A DNA stretch of 43,024 bases from DAOPZC01 sp035353175 (lineage in GTDB: Bacteria; Verrucomicrobiota; Kiritimatiellia; RFP12; UBA1067): the NCBI GenBank assembly GCA_035353175.1, contig DAOPZC010000043.1, positions 1 through 43,024 on the forward strand, read 5' to 3'. Of the stretch, positions 42,548-43,024 are shown one piece after another; the first letter of the stretch is position 1, and each line of letters begins with the position of its first letter. The position numbers and the translations under genes were made by a program. The notes under the pieces are model-generated. The model was not told where the DNA came from and ran no database searches. It was given only the letters and a program-made list of their open reading frames with translations.

Positions 42548-42646
42548 GCCTGTGCCGCCCGTTTCCGCCATTCCTCGCGTTCGTCTGTACACCCGGTTGC
42601 GAGGACGAGTGTCCGCTGGTCCCTCGCGTGAATCCGCATGCGACGG

Positions 42647-43024
42647 TCAGGGCATGACCGCCTTACCGTACGAGCGCGCGGGCAGCGTCCCCGACAAACC
42701 GTTGAAGGACCACGGCTGCGGCGCGCGGGTCCAGTTGACCAGGATCAGCGCCTTCTTGCCGTCCGGGGCCTGCCAGCAGGAGTGAAGCACCGCGGGCAGC
42801 TCGGCGTGGCGCGGCTTGCATTCGCGCTCCTTGGTGAAGATGCTGCGGATCAGGAAATCCACCGGGGCGGCCGGACACGTGAACCCGGACGGCGAGAGCA
42901 TCTGGCCGTCGAACAGGAACTCGCGGTTGGCGTAGTAGAAGCGGGCGGTGTCCAGCGTGAAGCGCAGCGCCGGCGCGAGCTCCGGGTCGGTGAACAGGTT
43001 CTCCTTGATGTTGCAGACCATGGG
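42647..43024 (-). CDS. C-terminus of a secreted glycosidase-like protein, 5' beyond window
   Basis: The last 126 codons or so of a larger gene. The end of a TIM-barrel-type protein is suggested by ANREFLFDGQMLSPSGF, followed by a beta-sandwich with SCWQAPDGKKALILVNWT, as in C-terminal domains of DUF6259-like or alpha-galactosidase-like proteins. An internal ATG at 43021 is probably not the start because the frame continues to the window edge. It is 403 bp upstream of, and on the same strand as, the 880-residue GH42-like gene, which suggests a small carbohydrate-degradation locus. Confidence 0.55.
   Translation of the reverse strand, partial: PMVCNIKENLFTDPELAPALRFTLDTARFYYANREFLFDGQMLSPSGFTCPAAPVDFLIRSIFTKERECKPRHAELPAVLHSCWQAPDGKKALILVNWTRAPQPWSFNGLSGTLPARSYGKAVMP

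Larger units (their letters stand above)
42244..42646. other. 403-bp gene-free region with repeats
   Basis: No supported gene. It holds an octamer repeat at 42300-42326 and a REP-like palindrome at 42501-42547. A 101-residue open frame antisense to them is repeat shadow. The region should carry the promoter of the downstream 880-residue protein gene; none is convincing. Confidence 0.6.

Noticed and set aside
42287..42592. A 101-codon frame covering the repeats before the GH42-like gene
   Set aside because: The product is repeat-derived (SREDAKAKR-type end and palindrome coding), with no family resemblance.
1..43024. tRNA, rRNA, riboswitch, integrase, transposase or toxin-antitoxin genes
   Set aside because: None could be recognised by eye from sequence or protein motifs; a covariance-model search (tRNAscan-SE, Infernal) would be the decisive check.

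Overview
The window is 43 kb of GC-rich, densely packed bacterial chromosome and reads like housekeeping and nutrient-response genes mixed with large secreted enzymes. The cell is Gram-negative-like: an outer-membrane beta-barrel protein ends in Phe, and many signal peptides are present. The secreted proteins (a DUF6259-like glycosidase-type protein, a GH42-like protein, a metzincin-like protease joined to PPC, cadherin and PA14 domains with a C-terminal RYQLQSATNL/FFRL module, and an SGNH hydrolase) are the kind common in Planctomycetes-Verrucomicrobia-Chlamydiae lineages such as Verrucomicrobiota and Kiritimatiellota. That placement is an inference from protein style; no rRNA gene is present. 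I found no prophage, insertion sequence, CRISPR array, tRNA or rRNA.

Layout. 1-5.2 kb: the 5' part of ettA and alr (alanine racemase) on the minus strand, then a DEAD-box helicase, a secreted TIM-barrel-like protein and a small DUF6504-like protein on the plus strand. 5.3-9.9 kb: an inner-membrane protein and a 1273-residue secreted protein, both on the minus strand; the latter has swapped repeat modules and a 7-bp repeat tract inside its coding sequence. 10.1-15.5 kb: DAHP synthase, a secreted beta-propeller/di-heme cytochrome c, a Rid/chorismatase-like protein and a ResB/CcsA-type cytochrome c assembly pair. 15.5-21.6 kb (minus): a DUF523/DUF1722 protein, the giant protease-adhesin and a DUF4239 bestrophin-like membrane protein with a recognisable promoter. 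21.9-24.7 kb: a D,D-carboxypeptidase with a clear terminator, ThpR, a PepSY-TM-like protein and PncC. 24.8-30.7 kb (plus): an SGNH hydrolase, rimO, a small unknown protein, a CPA2 antiporter and a phosphoglycolate phosphatase.

30.9-39.6 kb (plus) is a complete phosphate-starvation module: outer-membrane porin, pstS, pstC, pstA, pstB, phoU, phoB and phoR. Phosphate would enter through the porin, be bound by PstS and be pumped in by PstCAB. PhoU and the PhoR/PhoB two-component pair would sense flux and control expression. PstA carries a large extra segment after its first membrane helix.

39.6-43.0 kb (minus) holds two secreted glycosidase-like genes, the second cut by the window edge. They are separated by 403 bp without a gene that contain an octamer repeat and a REP-like palindrome.

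Nothing here is an obvious new defence or mobile system. The most unusual items are the cytochrome/Rid/ResB-CcsA cluster beside DAHP synthase, the swapped modules and heptamer tract of the 1273-residue protein, the altered zinc motif in the giant protease, the enlarged PstA, and a small ORF in front of pstC.
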